From Stutzerimonas stutzeri (GTDB taxonomy: Bacteria > Pseudomonadota > Gammaproteobacteria > Pseudomonadales > Pseudomonadaceae), in NCBI RefSeq assembly GCF_009789555.1, contig NZ_CP046902.1:298001-362000 (forward strand): a DNA stretch of 64,000 nucleotides, written 5' to 3'. Under the pieces are notes generated by a model. The model was given only the letters and a program-made list of their open reading frames with translations, ran no database searches and had not been told where the DNA came from. The position numbers were made by a program, and so were the translations under genes. Each line of letters starts with the position of its first letter. Positions within the stretch are counted from its first letter, which is position 1. This document shows, one piece after another, positions 62,120 through 64,000 of the stretch.

Positions 62120-64000
62120 TCAATGGGGGTAGTAGGACCAGTCCTGCCAGTCGATTCCGGTGATGGAGGCTGCGTGCAGCCGCTGCCGCCAGCGCGCTTC
62201 CTGCGCGTGCAGTTGCGCGCGCGACTGGCCGCTCCAGGTTTGCTCCGCGGGCAGCTGTGGCTCCACGCTCTGCGCGAGGCGAAACGACAGGCCCGGCCAG
62301 CGCCGCGCGATGCCTTGCGCCAGCTCGGCGCTGCGTTCGGGATTGCGGGTGTAGATCATCAGACTGATCTGCCGTACGCCGCGCTGATCGAGGCGACATG
62401 GCACGCAGTACTCACCGGGGCGTGGCGCGGCGAACCAGCGATGATGGCTCGATATTTCCACCGGCCAGTGGCTGGCCTGCGCGACCTCGGCCAGCGTGTC
62501 CATCCAGTCCTGCAACCGGGCCGTCGGCACTGGCCAGCCAAGCTGTTCGACCTCCAGATCCAGGTGCAAGGCGCTGAACGGCAGGAGGGCCAGCGTGGCC
62601 AGCACGTCGATGAGCCCCTGACGGCGAGCCGGCAAAAGCCAATCGGGATCGCCCAGCAGCAATGCCACCTCGAGCCCCTGCGAGCGCGCTTCGCTGAGCG
62701 TGACCTGCAACTGGTCCTTCAAGCGATCCGGTGCGGCAAGTTGCGCCGCGCTGAGTCCCAGATAGATGCGCTGCATGCCGGCCTGCACCAGCGAGGCCAA
62801 TTCATCGGCGCGGCTGTTAGCGTCCAACAGCCGGCGGCTGTCCCAGACGTATGTTCCCCGCCGCCAACGATCCGGCTGCATGAGCGCCACAGGCGCGTCG
62901 TTGGTCGCCCATTCGCGCCAGTCGAGCTGCACCGGACCGAGCATGGCCGGATGCACTTCGCTGTCGTCCAGGAACAACTGCAGCGCGGCCTGCCGCAGCC
63001 ACAGGCCATGCCAAGCGGCGATCAGCCGAAGCTCCGAATACGCCTGGTCGAGGGCCGCGCTCATGGCACCCGCGTAGGCCTGATCGACACTGTTTTCCAG
63101 GCGTAACCTTTGCTCCCGTACGGCCAACGCGGCGGCGTCCCGCTGCTGGCGCGCCTCCAGCAACTCATCAGCCGCGTGCCGATGCGCACCCAACGCCTGG
63201 CCGATCGCCTGCACCAGCAGATCGCGCTCGGCCTGCAACTGCGCCATGGCGGCCTGATGACGCGCCTCGCGCTCATCACCCCGCGCCTTGCCGTACGCCA
63301 AGGGATCGAACGGCGCCGACAGACTGATGCTGGCCACCAGCCCACTGCCCGGTTTGCTGCCACCGTTACGGTCTTCGTAGCTCTGCGCGACGCTGAAACT
63401 CGAATCGATGCCCGTGTACCAGGGCGTGTGCCGACTCTGCTCGGCGAGCCGGAGCTGCTCACGTCGCGCATCGAGGCGTGGGTGCGCCTCCAATCCATTG
63501 AGCCAGGCGCTCAACGGCTGCGCCGTCGTTGCCAGCGTTTCCGGCACGGCCTGGAGCGGCGCCTCGACCGGTTGACCGCTCGACACGCTCAGCTGATACC
63601 GGGTTTCTTCAAGCACCTGTCCACTTTCGGAACAGCGGCGCTGCAGGGCTTGCCAGCGACCATCGAGCAGGCGGGCCTCGGAGGCGAGCAGCCAACCTCC
63701 ACGAACCCGCTCCGCCAACTGGTCGCGCGACCGTTGCACGCTGTCTGCATGTCCCTCACACCAACGCGACTCCTGTTGTGCCCGCCACCAGTCCGCGTAA
63801 GCGCTTCGCAACGCCAGGCGTTGCTGTGCGCGATAAAGAGAACGTCGGGCTTGCTGCTGTTGCCGCTCGCTCTCGACGACCTTCACCGCATCCAGCTGCC
63901 GGTGCAGGCTGCCCAGCAGCGGATGGCGCAGGCCCAGCGCCAAGTCTCTGCCCTGGTAATCGTCTCGCACGTCTTCGGTGACGAGTTCACGATAACGGCC
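62120..64000 (-). CDS. TolC-like outer-membrane efflux protein fused to a C-terminal barrel-like domain (5' end outside window)
   Basis: The reading frame is open to the window edge, so the N-terminus is missing; 626 residues are visible. The first 320 or so are the helical hairpin repeat of outer-membrane efflux proteins (for example RRSLYRAQQRLALRSAY, GARHRHAADELLEA-like helices, SSFSVAQSYEDRNGG for a beta segment). From about residue 335 (YVWDSRRLLDANSRA) to the end comes a separate alpha/beta domain with repeated helix-strand units (YLGLSAAQL, VALLLGDPDWLL, ALHLDLEVEQLGWP, VEISSHHRWF), like a TIM barrel of glycosidase type. I cannot name its family. The gene is cotranscribed with the HlyD-type adaptor. 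Confidence 0.75.
   Translation of the reverse strand, partial: GRYRELVTEDVRDDYQGRDLALGLRHPLLGSLHRQLDAVKVVESERQQQQARRSLYRAQQRLALRSAYADWWRAQQESRWCEGHADSVQRSRDQLAERVRGGWLLASEARLLDGRWQALQRRCSESGQVLEETRYQLSVSSGQPVEAPLQAVPETLATTAQPLSAWLNGLEAHPRLDARREQLRLAEQSRHTPWYTGIDSSFSVAQSYEDRNGGSKPGSGLVASISLSAPFDPLAYGKARGDEREARHQAAMAQLQAERDLLVQAIGQALGAHRHAADELLEARQQRDAAALAVREQRLRLENSVDQAYAGAMSAALDQAYSELRLIAAWHGLWLRQAALQLFLDDSEVHPAMLGPVQLDWREWATNDAPVALMQPDRWRRGTYVWDSRRLLDANSRADELASLVQAGMQRIYLGLSAAQLAAPDRLKDQLQVTLSEARSQGLEVALLLGDPDWLLPARRQGLIDVLATLALLPFSALHLDLEVEQLGWPVPTARLQDWMDTLAEVAQASHWPVEISSHHRWFAAPRPGEYCVPCRLDQRGVRQISLMIYTRNPERSAELAQGIARRWPGLSFRLAQSVEPQLPAEQTWSGQSRAQLHAQEARWRQRLHAASITGIDWQDWSYYPH

Noticed and set aside
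1..64000. Mobile elements, CRISPR arrays, tRNA or rRNA genes
   Set aside because: No transposase, integrase, direct-repeat array or cloverleaf was found; the only tandem repeats are short in-frame hexamers in rhlE and chpA.

Overview
The window is ordinary chromosome from a high-GC gammaproteobacterium of the Pseudomonas sensu lato group. Protein sequences and gene order follow, from memory, the P. aeruginosa PAO1 block running from rhlE and mexAB-oprM through the Pil-Chp cluster, pyrRBC', pilTU, metXW, thiSG and rpoH-ftsXEY to rsmD. A Stutzerimonas-like lineage is a reasonable guess, but the window holds no species marker. I see no tRNA, rRNA, CRISPR array, insertion sequence, phage gene or attachment site. 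Coding density is very high and no gene-free stretch exceeds 300 bases.

Layout. 0-2 kb: RhlE-type RNA helicase with a long leader. 2-8 kb: RND multidrug efflux operon mexA-mexB-oprM (minus strand) behind a TtgR-type operator, but with no repressor gene beside it. 8-11.6 kb: yceI and cytochrome b561, then bioA and rsmE. 11.7-24.9 kb: the complete Pil-Chp chemosensory operon pilG-pilH-pilI-pilJ-pilK-chpA-chpB-chpC, which controls type IV pili. 25-31 kb: gshB, tonB3, algH/yqgE, ruvX, pyrR, pyrB and the pseudo-dihydroorotase pyrC'. 31-33.7 kb: a TM2 protein and, divergent from it, a LexA-box-controlled two-gene cassette (radical SAM protein plus TIGR03915-type protein). 33.7-36 kb: pilT and pilU retraction ATPases. 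36-44.7 kb: yggS-proC-yggT, a dynamin-like GTPase with its own promoter, then metX-metW-DUF4426-rdgB-hemW-DUF3392. 44.8-49.4 kb: DUF1329 protein, trmB, thiSG, DUF423 and mtgA. 49.6-52.2 kb: a CHASE-type hybrid histidine kinase. 52.3-56.2 kb: ftsY-ftsE-ftsX-rpoH. 56.5-61 kb: paired M16 peptidases, rsmD and a YheT hydrolase. 61-64 kb: a HlyD-type adaptor and a TolC-like protein fused to a C-terminal barrel-like domain; the latter runs off the window.

Working together. Type IV pilus function dominates: the Pil-Chp signalling operon, the PilT/PilU motors and TonB3 (linked to pili in P. aeruginosa) sit within 25 kb. Against the conserved backbone the lineage-specific parts stand out: the SOS cassette, the dynamin-like GTPase, the DUF1329 gene, the hybrid kinase and the TolC-barrel/HlyD pair appear inserted, while mexR, chpD and chpE are missing from their usual places. 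The best candidates for poorly described biology are the LexA-controlled radical SAM cassette and the TolC-barrel fusion.
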